Source: Corylus avellana (lineage: Eukaryota > Streptophyta > Magnoliopsida > Fagales > Betulaceae). Taken from it: DNA of 64,000 nucleotides. Location of the stretch: positions 19,483,093 to 19,547,092 of the forward strand of contig NC_081542.1 of assembly GCF_901000735.1 (NCBI RefSeq). The letters are read 5' to 3'. The position numbers were made by a program, and so were the translations under genes. Below, one piece after another: positions 36,106-47,643 of the stretch. The notes beneath the pieces are model-generated. The model saw only the letters and a program-made list of their open reading frames with translations. It had not been told where the DNA came from and searched no databases. How positions within the stretch are numbered: the first letter of the stretch is position 1; every line of letters starts with the position of its first letter.

Positions 36106-36339
36106 GTTTTTACGCTTAACTACTTCTTAATTTTCTAATATTTTTTGTTACTTTGACAAAGGATATATTACTTCTTAATCTCAATATATTTCCTCTAAGC
36201 AAGTGTCGACCAATTCCTGAGACTTTACCTTCAAAAGAAAAAAGAAGTTTCATTAGGCCACAAGGTTCTTATTACTGTCCCAGACTCCCAGGCAATAAGG
36301 TTAATAGAATAAATAAATAATAACTATTGGTTAATATAA

Positions 36340-36386
36340 AAGAATGGGGAAAGTCCACATAATCCCCTCAAACTACCACTTAATTG
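36340..36386. repeat. Mutator-like fold-back arm cut by gap
   Basis: GGGGAAAGTCCACATAATCC and CTCAAACTACC resemble the arm of the 42668 element; the rest is lost in gap 3. Confidence 0.45.
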
Positions 36387-36486
36387 NNNNNNNNNNNNNN
36401 NNNNNNNNNNNNNNNNNNNNNNNNNNNNNNNNNNNNNNNNNNNNNNNNNNNNNNNNNNNNNNNNNNNNNNNNNNNNNNNNNNNNNN
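36387..36486. other. Assembly gap (100 N)
   Basis: Exactly 100 N; right border of contig 10296-36386. Confidence 0.99.
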
Positions 36487-37000
36487 GATTAATTGAATGT
36501 TTACAGTTCAAATGAACTAATTCACTAGGATCGATCAGATGTTTGATCAATCATTTGATTCTATCACGATCAATCGAACTAATTCATTAGGATCGATTGG
36601 ATGTTTGATTGAACATTTGATTCTATCACGATCAATCGAACAAATTCAGTAGGATCGATCGAATGTTTGATTGAACATTTGATCCTATCACGATCAATTG
36701 AACTAATTCATTAGGATTGATCGGATGTTTGATCGATCATTTAATCATATCACGATCAATCGAACTAATTCACTAGGATCAATCAGATATTCGATCGAAC
36801 ATTTGATCGTATCACGATCAATCGAACTAATTCATTAGGATCAATTAAATGTTTGATCGATCATTTGATCCTATCACGATCAATCAAATTAATTCAGTAG
36901 GATCGATTGGATGTTCGATCAATCATTTGATCCTATCTCGATCAATCGAACTAATTCACCAAGATCGATCGGATGTTTGATCTATCATGATTAATCAAAC
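36487..37000. repeat. 62-bp GATCGATC satellite, inverted orientation
   Basis: About eight units of the 26570-27690 satellite in reverse complement (GATCAATCGAACTAATTCAT, TAGGATCGATCGGATGTTTG). It belongs to the CACTA element ending at 40085. Confidence 0.88.
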
Positions 37001-38330
37001 TAATTAACTAACATATTAACTAAGTTAATAGATATTAAATTACTAAGTTACTATAATTAACTATAGGTTATTTTGACAAACAAAAAAATTATATGTTACT
37101 TAATATTTCTATGAATATATAATATACATACTTGTTAGTTACTATATACTAACTTAGTATTACTATTAAGTTAAGTGGTAGATCACATGATCTAAAGATT
37201 ATTTGAATTGTAATTAGAAAGAAAAAAAAAATGTAAAATATTATACCATATGATCATATATATCACAAATTAAGTGATTAATATTAGAATCAACACTGTG
37301 TTTGTTTAGAGATATATGATGTTGTTATGTTTAGAGTATTATGTTGTAGATATCATTATAAGTTAGATGTTACATCATATGGTCTACTATTATAATTTAT
37401 ATGATTATATAAAATGATCAATTGATGATTAAATCATATGATTATATAATAACAAAATATACATATATAATATGACATAAGTCAAAAGTATACAAACTCA
37501 TACAAATACAACAATTAAGTACCCAGAGACTTAATAACTAGTTACTTAATAAGCTAACATATTAACTAAGTTAATATATTAAATTACTAACCTAGTATAA
37601 TTTACTATAGGTTATTTTGACAAAAACAAATTATATGTTACTTAATATATATATATATATATATTATACATACTTGTTCGTTAATATATACTAACTTAGT
37701 ATTACTAAGTAAGTTAACTATTTTCAAAAAACAATGATATGATGATATGTATTATCATTCTAATTACATTAGATCATACTTAATTAGTTAATTAAGTATG
37801 ATCTAGTGTAATTAGAATGATAATACACATATATGGACATGATCTAATAATGTTTGTTTTTTTTTCTTTTTAAGAAAGCTTTGTCCTATTCTTCATGAAT
37901 TAAGTCTCATAATATTTAAGTATAATGTATTATCACTATAATTTATATGATTATATGACATAATCAACTGATTATTAAATCATGTGATTATATAATAAAA
38001 AATTATACATATATAATATGATATAAATATACAAATACATATTAATACAATAATTAAATATCTAGAGACTTAGTTTCAATGTATGTTATAAGTCAATCTA
38101 TGTTATACATTACTTTTCAAAAAAAAAAAAAAAAAAGAGTCCATCTATGTTATAAATTTTAATTACACATATGTAATAACAAAAAAAATTATTCTATTTT
38201 TTAACCATTTTTTTAACCTTGAGGTTCTTAATATTCATTTTGGTCATTTTTTTAAACCATTTTGTAAACAATTTTTTAAACTATTTCTTAGTTTACTTTG
38301 CTTTTTATTTTTTAATTTTATTTTTCTATG
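37001..38330. other. AT-rich CACTA interior, no gene
   Basis: Very AT-rich. Partially repeated blocks (AACATATTAACTAAGTTAAT at 37011 and 37556; AAATCATRTGATTATATAAT at 37430 and 37975) and a hairpin around 37770-37820 (ATTAGATCATACTTAATTAG and its complement). No coding signal. Confidence 0.6.
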
Positions 38331-38334
38331 TACT

Positions 38335-40070
38335 CTTTAGGGTCGACTTTGAAAGTCGACCCTAATAATGGGTCTTTAGCGTCCACTTTTAGTGGACGCT
38401 ATTGGTCATCAATTTTATTTTTTTATTTTTTATTTTTCTATGTACTCTTTAGGGGCGATAAAGTCGCCCCTAATAGTTAAGCATTAGGGTCGACTTTCAA
38501 AGTCGACCCTAATAATGGGTCTTTAGCGTCCACTTTTAGTGGACGCTATTGGTCATCAATGTATTTTTTTATTTTTTTTTTATTTTTTTTACCTACTCTT
38601 TAGGGGCGATAAAGTCGCCCCTAATAGTTAAGCATTAGGGTCGACTTTTAAAGTCGTCCCTAATGATGGGTCTTTAGCGTCCACTTTTAGTGGACGCTAT
38701 TGGTCATCAATGTATTTTTTTATTTTTTTTTTTATTTTTTTTTACCTACTCTTTAGGGGCGATAAAGTCGCCCCTAATAGTTACCCATTAGGGTCGACTT
38801 TCAAAGTCAACCCTAATGATGCGTCTTTAGCGTCCACTTTTAGTGGACGCTATTGCTCAAATTTTAATTTTTTATTTTTTTTAATTGTTTTTTACCCACT
38901 CTTTAGGGGCGATAAAGTCGCCCCTAATAGTTAAGCATGAGGGTTGACTTTGAAAGTCGACCCTAATGATGGGTCTTTAGCGTCCACTTTTAGTGGACGC
39001 TATTGGTCATCAATTTATTTTTTTATTTATTTTTTATTTTTTTTACCTACTCTTTAGGGGCGATAAAGTCGCCCCTAATAGTTAAGCATTAGGGTCGACT
39101 TTTAAAGTCGACCCTAATGATGGGTCTTTAGCGTCCACTTTTAGTGGACGCTATTGGTCATCAATTTATTTTTTTATTTTTTTTTAATTTTTTTTACCTA
39201 CTCTTTAGGGGCGATAAAGTCGCCCCTAATAGTTAAGCATTAGGGTCGACTTTAAAGTCGACCCTAATGATGGGTCTTTAGCGTCCACTTTTAGTGGACG
39301 CTATTGGTCATCAATTTATTTTTTTATTTATTTTTTTATTTTTTTTACCTACTCTTTAGGGGCGATAAAGTCGCCCCTAATAGTTAAGCATTAGGGTCGA
39401 CTTTCAAAGTCGACCCTAATGATGGGTCTTTAGCGTCCACTTTTAGTGGACGCTATTGGTCATCAATTTATTTTTTTATTTTTTTTTAAGTTTTTTTTAC
39501 CTACTCTTTAGGGGCGATAAAGTCGCCCCTAATAGTTATGCATTAGGGTCGACTTTGAAAGTCGACCCTAATGATGGGTCTTTAGCGTCCACTAAAAGTG
39601 GACGCTATTGCTCATCAATTTTAATTTTTAATTTTTTTTTAATTTTTTCTACGTACCCTTTAGGGTGGACTACTTCAGTATTAGGGTCGACTTTGAGAGT
39701 CGACCCTATTGATCTTTTTTTTTTTTAATTTTATTTTATTTTATTTTTTAATTTTTAGCTTTTAGCGTCCACTTAAGTGGACGCTATTGGTGTACTATCA
39801 GGGTCGACTAATTTGGACGCTAAAAGTTTTTTTTTGGCCCCTTAAATTTTCCGCGCCCCTTTAATAATTCCCGCGTGTATATTAGGGTCGACTTATTAGC
39901 GTCCACTGTAAAGTGGACGCTAATAGTCAACCTTTCGACCCATTATTAGCGTCCACTTTTATGTGGACGCTAATAATTAACTATTAGGGGCGACTTTTAA
40001 AAGTCGCCCCTAATAGTTGAGTATTAGGGGCGACTTTATAGTCGCCCCTAATAAGTCGCCCCTGATGAGT
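38335..40070. repeat. Three-palindrome tandem array (CACTA right subterminal)
   Basis: About eight units of roughly 145-155 bp. Each contains three different palindromes: TAGGGGCGATAAAGTCGCCC (CTA follows), TAGGGTCGAC-TTTNAAA-GTCGACCCTA, and TAGCGTCCAC-TTTTA-GTGGACGCTA, separated by T-rich spacers. From 39660 the order breaks up and single palindromes continue to the terminus at 40085. Confidence 0.9.
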
Positions 40071-40085
40071 CAGTTTCTTGTAGTG

Positions 40086-41388
40086 CTTGTTTTGGGTATG
40101 CCGCTAAAATGTCCAACATAGTGTGGTGGAAGACTTGTGTGAGAGACTCCTTTACCAGGGTAAGAAAATCTGACGTAGCAAGTATAGCTTTAGGCATGGT
40201 GTATAGTGATGACTAGCTTGTTGGTAATCCTTGTGTATCAAATCATGGTATGGTGGTACCCACATTGTTCTCCAAAAAGGCAAGTCTAGTTCAATGTGTG
40301 AAAATTTATTCATTACTTTTATGAGTTATAAAACACACCCCTACTAACAAAGTAGAGTGACCATAATGATACTGAAAGTAAAATGTGTACTTTTTGGCTC
40401 GGACTTTTACATATAATTTCCTTGTTAGGAAGTTATAATGGAAATATTGTTTTGACTACAGGCTGGATATGATTATGATGAGGAGACATTTGAGAAGGTG
40501 TTTAGACGCATATATTCATCATTTGGTTCATCTGCACCTTATACCATCTTTCCAGATTCCCATCCATTTCTAAGATGGGTGCATGAGCAGGGGCTTAAAG
40601 TTGGGATTGTTAGTAATGCAGAGTACCGGTATCGGGATGTAATTCTTCCAGCCCTTAATCTGAACCAGGTAAAAAAAATTGTTCTGTTCTGGTCTTTTGG
40701 TTCCCAAATTCTTATTTAGTTTATCTTAATTGATCTGGATTAAAGTAGGAGTAATTGGTTTTAGCATTGTTATGAAAGTCTACCAACTGGTAATATTGAT
40801 GATCACCATAAAAACATGCATTTGTGGTCAGGCATACGGGATGATGGCATCCCTGAGTTGTTCTCATTTTACTACAATAATTCAGGTTCCCATGATTTAT
40901 ATCAATATCACTGCAAACCATTTAACTTCAAGCTGCCTAAAAAGTTTTGGTGAAGAGTAGTGTTTTTTGTCTTTTTCTTTTTCTTTTTTTCTTTTTGTTA
41001 TTTTCCATTCATGCATTTGTATAAGATCCCTATCTATACCTGCCCTTTTTAAATGTCAACGAAGTTGATTGCTTTTGAATTCATTCGTGTGTATATGCTT
41101 GGGATAGACTAGAGATGCTGATAGTGTCAAGTCTAATGCGTTGTGCAGGGATCTGAATGGGACTTTGGTGTGTTCTCTGGTCTGGAAGGTGTAGAGAAAC
41201 CTGACACAAGGATTTATGAGATTGCCTTGGAGAGAGCTGGTGTCGCACCAGAAGAAGTTCTGCATATTGGGGACAGCATGCGCAAAGACTACGTGCCAGC
41301 AAAGAATGTGGGGATGCACGCATTACTATTGGATAGATTTAAGACTCCGAATGGAGGAAATCAGGTGCCATTGTGCTTCCTGACTTGA
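40086..41388 (+). pseudogene. HAD-hydrolase (HDHD3-like) copy A, 3' part
   Basis: Continues copy A after the CACTA terminus. The exon-1 remainder 40089-40159 (AAKMSNIVWWKTCVRDSFTR) ends at a GTAAG donor. Exon 2, 40462-40668, has KVFRRIYSSFGSSAPYTIF and motif II VGIVSNAEYRYRD. Exon 3, from 41149, has WDFGVFSGLEGVEKPDTRIY with the motif III Lys and HIGDSMRKDYVPAKNVGMHA (motif IV). All splice phases are 0. Relative to copy B a 10-nt deletion at about 41348 shifts the frame, giving a stop at 41386 and loss of about 25 C-terminal residues. Copy A therefore has two lesions: the CACTA split and this late frameshift. Apart from these the HAD core motifs are intact. Confidence 0.85.
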
Positions 41389-41559
41389 TGGCAGCAAAAG
41401 ATTTTCTTACTTCAGAAAACTCAACTTCCTGAGCGGCTCCTTTCCCATTCATGACTTTACATGTAGTCTTTCCCATTATATTGTTTAGACTTTGATCACA
41501 AATATTAACCAGCTGGTTTGTCCCCTAAATTTTGGTGGCTTGTTTTCACACCCTATGAC

Positions 41560-43600
41560 CAAAACTTTTTAGGGATTTAATGGAGGGAGAAATTGACACC
41601 AGTTCCAATGTTAATGACCTCAATCATAAAGAGAGCGAGATTAGATGTTCTCTCCACTTTGAGCCTTTTTCTTTTGAGTAATTCTCTTCACACTTATTTA
41701 TCACACTCATTTCACACTGGTTGCATGACATATTTGAAATGATTTTTTTTTTTTTTTTTAAGTGACTGACATGGAAGGTACTTAAAACACATCACTTTAG
41801 CTGGTGTGAAATATGTGTGATAAATAATGCTAGCAAGGTGGAACTAGAAAATTTTGTTTGAGGTGGCCAATACTAGAGACAAGAAGTTATTTCTCAAGAA
41901 GTTGCTTAATATATTATTATGGCATCTTGAAACAAAGTTTATGGTATGAAAGTGGGAACTTGTAAGATAGAATAAGTATTAGGCAAAGGAATTTGTCGGA
42001 GCGTGTTGTAGGGAATAATTTCGATACTTAAATGAATTATCGATTTTGGGTGGATCAAGAGTTGGGTCCAAAGAAACCAAAGAAAGGAGATTAGTTTTTG
42101 AGAGTCCACTTTACTTGATCTAAGCTTAGCTTAAGTATGGGCTCCTTTTCACCATGGCATTGAATGAGGCATTTAAGGGTAGAACCTCATACCTCCAAAT
42201 CCAAGAATTGGGGGTAGCTCAGACATGGCTGAACATTACGTGTTAAAAAGTTGTGGTGTTCGTACCCTTCAGTTTAGGGGGCTCAAGCAACATTGGTCAC
42301 ATTGTGTAGATTGATAAGCATGATGTGATCATACTCTAAGATCGCCGAATTGGAGTTAGGGGTTCGTATGACATCGTTTTCTATGGGTCTAATCGAATAG
42401 TGACAAGATCCTAAATAGTGTGTTAACATATTAATTGCTAAGCGATTAGAATAGATGTTCGGATTGGGATCTGATCCCCATTTCACTCAAAATATAGCCT
42501 TCTTAAAGTTTCATTGATACCAAACAGGAAGCTTTTTTATATATATTTGAAACCAAAGATAGCTACTAGTCAAAAATAAAAGGTTTAAACGCATTAATTT
42601 TTAGTACTTGTTTAACGACTTAATTTTTCTTACATAGCTAGTCTTCAATTTGTAATGTAATTGTTTCGGGAAAGTTTATATACCTCCCTCAAAAGTATCA
42701 CCCCATTGACAATGTCTCCTCAAAACTTTTAATTGTAACAATGTTCTCCCAAACTACAAAAAATTGTCAATGTTCTCCCAATGACTAAACTACCCTTAGT
42801 AAAATAAAAACAAAAAATTCTATAACTTCTAGGAAAAACCTAAAACTAAAAAAAAAAAAAAAAAAAAATCCAAAGGGTTAAAAATTTAAAATTAAAATTG
42901 ATTTTTTTTATTTTTTTTTTTATAACTTTATTAAATAAAAGTTTATGTCTTAAAAAATAACAATTTTCTTTTAAGGAAATAAAAATTTTCGTTTTCTAAT
43001 TTTTTTTTAAATGTATTTTTTTAGGGTTTAAATTAAATTATTTTTTTTAAAAAAAATCGTTCTTTTTAAATTAAAATTTTATCTTTTTTTTTTAATTAAA
43101 AAAATTAATTTATATTTTTATTGAATTTGTCAGGATATTTTTGTCTTATTGATAAATATATAAGGGTCTTTTTATCTTTCTTTTAGCATTGAGGAGACTT
43201 TGACAATATTTTAGTTGTTTGGGGGAACATTGTCATAATTAAAAGTGTAGGGGACATTGTCAATTTTGATAAGAGTTTGAGGGGTACGAAGACTTTACCC
43301 TAAATGCTTTTAGCCATCATAAACACATTAATTTATGGCTAAACACAAAAATATTACTTTGCCAAACATATTCTATAATTTCAACCACAACACCAACGTA
43401 CAATAGTCGCCAGTAGACCATATATCGGTGCTACATTGCTCTGAAATTAGTATGAATCACGAGGTCTCATTAATCACTTTAGTTTATATATATGTGCATG
43501 CCCCAAAAGGCCAAAACCGAGTGGGGCCCGGGATTTCCTATTATATCCCTGCTGTGCTGCATCATGTGGATTCTTAAAAAGCCGATATTTCCGGGATTAT
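41560..43600. other. Sequence unique to copy A side, no gene
   Basis: Copy B jumps from TTTTCACACC to TTTATGGTTAAGT (53074-53081), whereas here about 2 kb intervenes. It includes the fold-back element at 42668 and otherwise AT-rich sequence with no supported ORF. Confidence 0.55.
42668..43301. mobile_element. Mutator-like fold-back element
   Basis: Long imperfect inverted arms: left CGGGAAAGTTTATATACCTC through ATTGACAATGTCTCCTC, right GGGGACATTGTCAATTTTGA through ACGAAGACTTTACCCT. The centre is A/T homopolymer-rich. No ORF. Confidence 0.65.
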
Positions 43601-44060
43601 ATTAATTTTATGGTTAAGTTAATCTTATAATATTAGTGCACTACAAAGCATTCACATTTCAGATAATACAAAATATTAGTAAAGCAAAAATTCCAGCTGC
43701 CACTAACATGCTACTCGTAATTCGTAATTATTTTAAAAACATTTCTTTTGAGAAAGAAACAAAGCTAAAAACATATATTTAGTAGTTGACTGACTTTTAA
43801 AGTTGATAAAAGTAATTAATAATAATAATAAAAAAAAGTGAGACACGTGGGTTTCACCTGATCATCCAACTTTACCTTTTAAAAAGAGAAATTGGGACGA
43901 GAAGCAAATTCCGACGACTTTGCGAGCCGTTTCATATTGACGAGGTCAGTCAAATTAGATGCGTCATGATTTCAACGCCATCCAACAGTCTACTGTAGCT
44001 CCGTTTGATAGATACCTTCATGAATCTTTTCAAGTCCTCACATGCTCAAACGTTGTGTCT
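43601..44060. repeat. Segmental duplicate of 53078-53640
   Basis: GTGCACTACAAAGCATTCAC through CCTTCATGAATCTTTTCAA is shared with small indels. With the HAD exons it shows the duplication extended downstream of the gene. Confidence 0.85.
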
Positions 44061-44079
44061 ATTTGAAATGAAAGCATAT

Positions 44080-44465
44080 ACTATTTTTAAAACATTTCTT
44101 TTGAGAGGGAAACAAAAGTTCAAAAGAAATATTTAGTTGACTGACTTTAAAAGTTGATAAAAGTAATTAATAAAATAAAAAAAATAGATTAGTGATAATC
44201 AAAACACCAGCGTGAATAAACAGTTGCTGGTGTATTATAATATTATTATATTAGTAAAAAAATTTTGAACAACAATATTAATAAAATAGACCAGCGTGAG
44301 TGGATTGTTTACTCACGTTGGTGTTATGATTATCACTACAAAAATAAAAATAAAAAAAATAAAGTGAGACATGTGGGTTTCACCTAATTAACTAACTTTA
44401 CCTTTAAAAAGAGAAATTGGGACAAGTGACAAATTTCGACTTTGCTAGCTGTTTCATATTCAATA
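44080..44465. repeat. Local partial duplicate of 43735-43950
   Basis: Shares AAAACATTTCTTTTGAGA, ATATTTAGT-TGACTGACTTT, GTTGATAAAAGTAATTAATA and GTGGGTTTCACCT blocks with the preceding 300 bp; interrupted by the MITE at 44191. Confidence 0.75.
44191..44337. mobile_element. Short MITE with 31-bp inverted repeats
   Basis: Left AGTGATAATCAAAACACCAG and right (reverse-complemented) AGTGATAATCATAACACCAA; each continues to a total of about 31 bp with four mismatches. 147 bp, hairpin-forming, AT core. The partner segment at 43800 lacks it. Confidence 0.7.
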
Positions 44466-44938
44466 TGAATATATATAACTTGTCTAAAATTGTGACATGT
44501 GGCGTGAATTCATTTTTTTTTTTTTTTTTTTCAAGAATATACTAGGTTTTTAAGGCATAATTTTTTAACCAATTTTTTAAAAGTGAACTAGTCATTAAAT
44601 TAGCTTAATTAAGAGCATTTAATTATATTTCAATAATTTTCCTTATATGTTATTTCATTAAGTTCAAACATTTAGCGTACGATATTATTTTTTTATAATT
44701 TATTACTTTCCAAAAATATATAAAGACAATATTTAGAATTTAAAAACAGATTAGATTAATTAACTACTCAAAAAATAAAAAAAAAATAAAAAAAATCGGC
44801 ATAGCTGTTCTTGTAAGATAGAACAAAAGTTAGGCCAAAGTTTCTGCGTTGTTGCCATAATCAGAGAAGCACACAGTTTGATGTGTGGGCCTAATGATGG
44901 CTAGTGATGACCTAGTCGATCTTATTGCTCATAAACCT

Positions 44939-45038
44939 NNNNNNNNNNNNNNNNNNNNNNNNNNNNNNNNNNNNNNNNNNNNNNNNNNNNNNNNNNNNNN
45001 NNNNNNNNNNNNNNNNNNNNNNNNNNNNNNNNNNNNNN
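44939..45038. other. Assembly gap (100 N)
   Basis: Exactly 100 N. Confidence 0.99.
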
Positions 45039-45651
45039 TACTACCACTAAAATGTTTGGATCCACTGTCTTACTGCATCTCATTTCCAAGTCTATATATC
45101 CTCGAGTCCTCCAAGTCTATCAGAAGAAGTTATAGATGATGATCATTAGCTAGCTAGTGACTTACCCGAACACTTTCGTAATTATGTTGGAGGAACTGTT
45201 TAGAGGAAATATCTGTCCTGTTGTATATATATATCATCAATTTTGAAGTCTGTAAGTGTTATATTTTAAGTCAAACAAGTGTATTTGTCTATAAATGAGA
45301 TCATACATGGTATTGCGGAAACCAGCTGTCCAAGCATATTAATTTTCATACATATTATTGGAGGCTATTATGAGACAATTTCTACATGAAGATGACTTGT
45401 GTTGTGATTACGCAAAAAAAAGCGCTAGCCACATCTAAACGCGCTTACTGTCACAAAAAAAAAAGGGATTAGTTATTTTGAAACTTATATATATAAAATC
45501 ATTTATAGAACCTAATTTCACATAGTTAGTAATTAGTAAGCAATGGAAGCATGCGTGCCATTTTTATATGTTGTATAAAAATGTTATAACTTAGATGGAC
45601 TTGTATACGTATGTTTCTAAGTAACAGATTGAAAGGTGCACATAACGCACA
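45039..45651. other. No gene recognised
   Basis: Intergenic sequence; nothing supported. Confidence 0.55.
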
Positions 45652-45659
45652 TCTAAGAT

Positions 45660-47635
45660 TAGGGGTGCAAAGGCGGTTACGGTTAGCGGTTAGTGGCAAT
45701 AACCGCTAATCGTAACCGCCCTAGCGGTTAGTAAATTTCACTAACCGCAACCGCTAACCGCCTAGCGGTTAACAGTTAGCGGTTAGTGGCCGGTTAGCGG
45801 TTAGTGAAATAGATAACCGCCCGCTAACCGTTTTTTTAAAATTTGGCTTTTTTTTGGGCTTTTTGGGCTTATTTTTTTGGGCTTTTTTTTACCCTCATTT
45901 TTTTTTCTTGTATTTTTAATATCTTCTTGGGCCCAATTGCTATAAATATTTGAATTGTCATTGGATCATATGATTAAGTGTTGATCTTATAAACTTACAA
46001 ACAAACAAAAATACTTCAATTGTAGTTATAAGTAACGCATTGTTTAATCCAATGTCAATTACTTAATTTGATATTATATGAATCACATTGTCATTGTCAT
46101 TGTACATGAATAATTGATTAAGTATTGGAATTGTAATTGGATCATATAGTTAAATATTTATCTTATACATTTATATTATTCAATATGCATATAATATAAC
46201 TATAAGCAATTATATATATATATATAAAAATAAAAAATAAAAAAAAAAATAAAAAAAAAAATTCAAAATTGTTCAAAATTGTTAATTTTCTTCTTTTTTT
46301 TTTTCTTTCAAAAAATGGTTAAATTTCTTTTTCTAAAAAATGTTCAAAAAATACATTAATACTTCAATTGTGATTATAAGTAACACATTGTTGAATCTAA
46401 TGTCAATTACTTAATTTGATATTATATAATCATATAGTCTCATTAAATTATATCATATGATTCATATGATTAATTATTTAAATTCTTATCATATTTACTT
46501 ATAATCTTTTTTCTTTGAATTGAACTTAATATCTAATGGTAAATGGTAATGTTCAAACTCCTAAATCCTAAATTCCTAAAGTATCTAATAATGCTTTAAT
46601 TAAATTGTAGACTTGTAGTTATAAGTAACATATTGTTTAATTCAATTGAATCAATTGTTATTATCATTGTACATGAATCATATGATTAACTTGTAGACTT
46701 ATGACTTATGAGTTATGTCATATTATATATGTATTATTTATTATTATATAATCATATGATTTAATGATCAAGTCATCATGTGATATAATCATATCAATTA
46801 TAGTGATAATATATAAATTACTAAAATTATAATGATAATACATTAATACTTAAATTATGTTTATAAGTAACACATTGGTCATTGTTTAATCCAATGTCAA
46901 TTACTTAATTTGATATTATACGAATCATATCATCATTGTACATTAATAATATGATTCACTTGAAGTCTTGAATAAAGTATTTGAATTGTCATTGAATCAT
47001 ATGATTAACTATTGATATTATACATTTATATTATTCATATACATATGTAGACTTATATAGACTTATAGGTTTATAACATACATTGGAAATAAGTCTCTAG
47101 ATATTTAATTGTTGTATTAGTATATTAGTATGAATTAGTATACTTATGAGTTATGTCATATTATATATGTATAATTTGTTATTATATAATCAAATGATTT
47201 AATAATCAATCTCATGTGATATAATCATATAAATTATAGTGATAATATATTAATACTCAAATTGTGATTTAATTATTTTTTTTAAAAAATTGTGATTTAA
47301 TGATCAAGTGATTATATGATATAATCATATAAATTATAGTGATAATATATTAATACTCAAATTGTGATTTAATTATTTTTTAAAAAAATTGTGATTTAAT
47401 GATCAAGTGATTATGTTATATGTATAATTATAAAAATATATTATATAAAAGGCGGTTAGCGGTTAGCGGTTACGGTTAGTAGACCCAATAACCGCTAACC
47501 GCTAACCGCTAGGCGGTTATGGCGGTTAGGCGGTTAGCGGTTAATGCGGTTAAACGGTTAGGCGGTTAGGCGGTTGGCGGTTATAGCGGTTAGCGGTTAG
47601 CGGGCGGTTTTTAACCGCCCGCCTTTGCACCCCTA
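45660..47635. mobile_element. 2-kb non-autonomous hAT element with AACCGC repeats
   Basis: Perfect 17-bp inverted termini (TAGGGGTGCAAAGGCGG / CCGCCTTTGCACCCCTA) and a perfect 8-bp duplication TCTAAGAT at 45652-45659 and 47636-47643. Subterminal regions (45675-45832 and 47452-47615) consist of GCGGTTAG/CTAACCGC heptamer-type repeats. The middle is very AT-rich with internal duplicates (GATCAAGTGATTATATGATA blocks at 47300 and 47400). No transposase. Confidence 0.9.
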
Positions 47636-47643
47636 TCTAAGAT

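Larger units (their letters stand above)
10182..40085. mobile_element. CACTA (En/Spm) insertion in HAD copy A; outer termini
   Basis: The left terminus CACTACAAGAAA starts at 10182 and the right terminus TTTCTTGTAGTG ends at 40085. The 3-bp target duplication CTT is at 10179-10181 and 40086-40088. Joining the flanks recreates exactly the exon seen in copy B. Only 14 bp of the left end are visible before gap 2. The right side from 36487 has typical CACTA subterminal repeats. The 26-kb contig 10296-36386 lies between two gaps and carries unrelated elements, so it may be nested insertions or a misplaced contig; the true element could be about 4 kb. No transposase was recognised. Confidence 0.75.

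Noticed and set aside
25440..40070. Regular short repeats suggestive of a CRISPR-like array
   Set aside because: The repeats are palindromic CACTA subterminal sites with AT spacers of variable length in a plant nuclear genome.
45675..47615. GGTTAG repeats as interstitial telomere sequence
   Set aside because: The unit is GCGGTTAG, not the plant TTTAGGG telomere repeat, and it lies symmetrically inside hAT termini.
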